Shown: piece after piece, positions 43,435 through 44,220 of the stretch | Numbering within the stretch: position 1 is the first letter of the stretch | How the letters are laid out: the number at the start of each line of letters is the position of its first letter | Source: Pseudanabaena frigida | Lineage (GTDB): Bacteria; Cyanobacteriota; Cyanobacteriia; Pseudanabaenales; Pseudanabaenaceae | Direction of reading: 5' to 3' | Length of the DNA stretch: 44,220 nt | Assembly: GCA_003242085.1 (NCBI GenBank) | Contig: QBML01000042.1 | Coordinates: forward strand, 1-44,220 | Translations under genes and position numbers: made by a program | The notes under the pieces: model-generated | The model's input: the letters and a program-made list of their open reading frames with translations, nothing else | Told to the model about the DNA's origin: nothing | Databases searched by the model: none

Positions 43435-43590
43435 TTATTCCTTTAGCGAAATGACATGGTTTAAAGCATTTATCATCGTAACATTTTGATTGGATTTTGC
43501 AACTATAAAACCAATTTACTTTTTAATTTGCCTTGGGATTGCTTTTTGGATTTGTATCTCTATGTTGACTAATCTCACCCTCAAACGCCC

Positions 43591-44181
43591 ATGACCTACC
43601 TGAATTTTGTTTCTTTCTTTGGCATTTTTGGACTGTGCTTTGTGGCTTGGATCTTTTCGGAAGATCGCCGAGTTATCCCTTGGAGAGTCATTGTTTGGGG
43701 CATTGGCTTGCAATTAATTCTGGGATTTTTTGTTTTTCAACTGCCTATAACTAGAGAGTGGTTGCAGAAATTTAGCGATTTGTTGAATGGTTTGTTTGAT
43801 TCGGCAGATACTGGCGCTAGATTTGTGTTTGGACGATTGCTCGTGCCGCCCACAGGTCAGGAGCCTTATGCTTTATTACCCCTAAGACCAGATGGTACTT
43901 GCGCCCCAGGTCAAGTGCTGCTTGACGATCTCACTACTGCTGCAAATGCCGCCGCAAAATACTGCACGACAAACCGTTTAGCCTATGTGTTTGCCTTTCG
44001 AGCTTTACCTGCGGTCATTTTCTTTTCAGGATTTATGGCACTGTGTAATTTAATAATCATTTCTAGATCTGATGAGACTGGATGGGATGAATTGAGATCG
44101 GGCGGGATGATTGATTGTGAAAAGGTTTCGGGCGAGTTGATGAATAAGATCCCAGTTTACAGATTTGTGTTTCATTTTTAG
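43591..44181 (+). pseudogene. Truncated concentrative nucleoside transporter (NupC/CNT)
   Basis: The reading frame has 196 residues, whereas CNT proteins have 400 or more. The first 155 residues follow the family: FGIFGLCFVAWIFSEDRRVI, the segment VWGIGLQLILGFFVFQL, FSDLLNGLFDSADTGARFVF with the family's GA.FVFG, then FAFRALPAVIFFSGFMALCN. After about 44055 the sequence no longer resembles a transporter; it ends polar (ISRSDETGWDELRSGGMIDC ... VFHF) and stops at 44179-44181. The essential ion- and nucleoside-binding half is missing from the window. An insertion or deletion breakpoint near 44055 is likely. The missing part could lie beyond the window's end. Confidence 0.7.
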
Positions 44182-44220
44182 AACGCAAAATTAAAAACGC
44201 AAAAACTGGTGATTGAGATT

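Overview
This window is chromosomal DNA from a cyanobacterium. The octamer GCGATCGC (HIP1) and its GCGATC/GATCGC cores recur throughout genes on both strands. Several proteins belong to families found mainly in cyanobacteria and plastids: DUF3172, DUF1257/Ycf35, a Ycf46-type AAA ATPase, a DUF7219-like protein and a MetF of cyanobacterial type. Fairly A+T-rich intergenic DNA and the gene style suggest a Pseudanabaena-like organism, but that placement is inference.

Layout. Positions 1-4800 are accessory and partly decayed. They hold a truncated, frameshifted P-loop ATPase, its TPR partner, a DUF433 antitoxin-like gene without a toxin, a REP-associated transposase (RAYT) carrying REP palindromes inside its own reading frame, and scraps of a restriction-type gene. 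Positions 4797-9252 hold metF, a DUF3172 protein, a CHAD protein and a divergent pyruvate kinase-like protein. Positions 9253-14390 hold a small gene with an in-frame stop, tRNA-Ser(GCU), an MSMEG_0570-family protein, an MSMEG_0565-family glycosyltransferase with a methyltransferase, a cyanobacterial hypothetical and an A+T-rich probable glycosyltransferase.

Positions 14637-17209 form a minus-strand RHH / AAA ATPase / DUF1257 group with a recognisable promoter and a strong terminator. Positions 17538-24514 carry a tandem pair of secreted PPC-like proteins with an ATGA overlap, an oligopeptide-type binding lipoprotein, and a two-gene signalling unit (response regulator-GGDEF and hybrid histidine kinase). 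Positions 24713-34334 contain a secreted protein, a GFA protein, an IscA-type Fe-S carrier, a small hypothetical, an aminotransferase, a 1574-residue acidic protein ending in pentapeptide repeats, a DCC thiol oxidoreductase and an aldose 1-epimerase.

Positions 34419-40591 hold an alpha/beta hydrolase, a compact three-gene accessory operon (HicA-like protein, HTH protein, DUF4145 protein) with an operator-like palindrome over its -35 box, an M48 protease and an MFS transporter. The window ends with a DEAD-box RNA helicase, a frameshifted DUF7219-like gene, rpsT and a nucleoside transporter cut off after about its first third.

Two regions deserve most attention. One is the RAYT gene whose coding sequence has absorbed REP elements in frame. 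The other is the 35448-37023 island, which looks like an uncharacterised toxin-antitoxin or defence module. A wider theme is decay: at least five genes here are truncated, frameshifted or interrupted. Some single-base cases could be sequencing errors.
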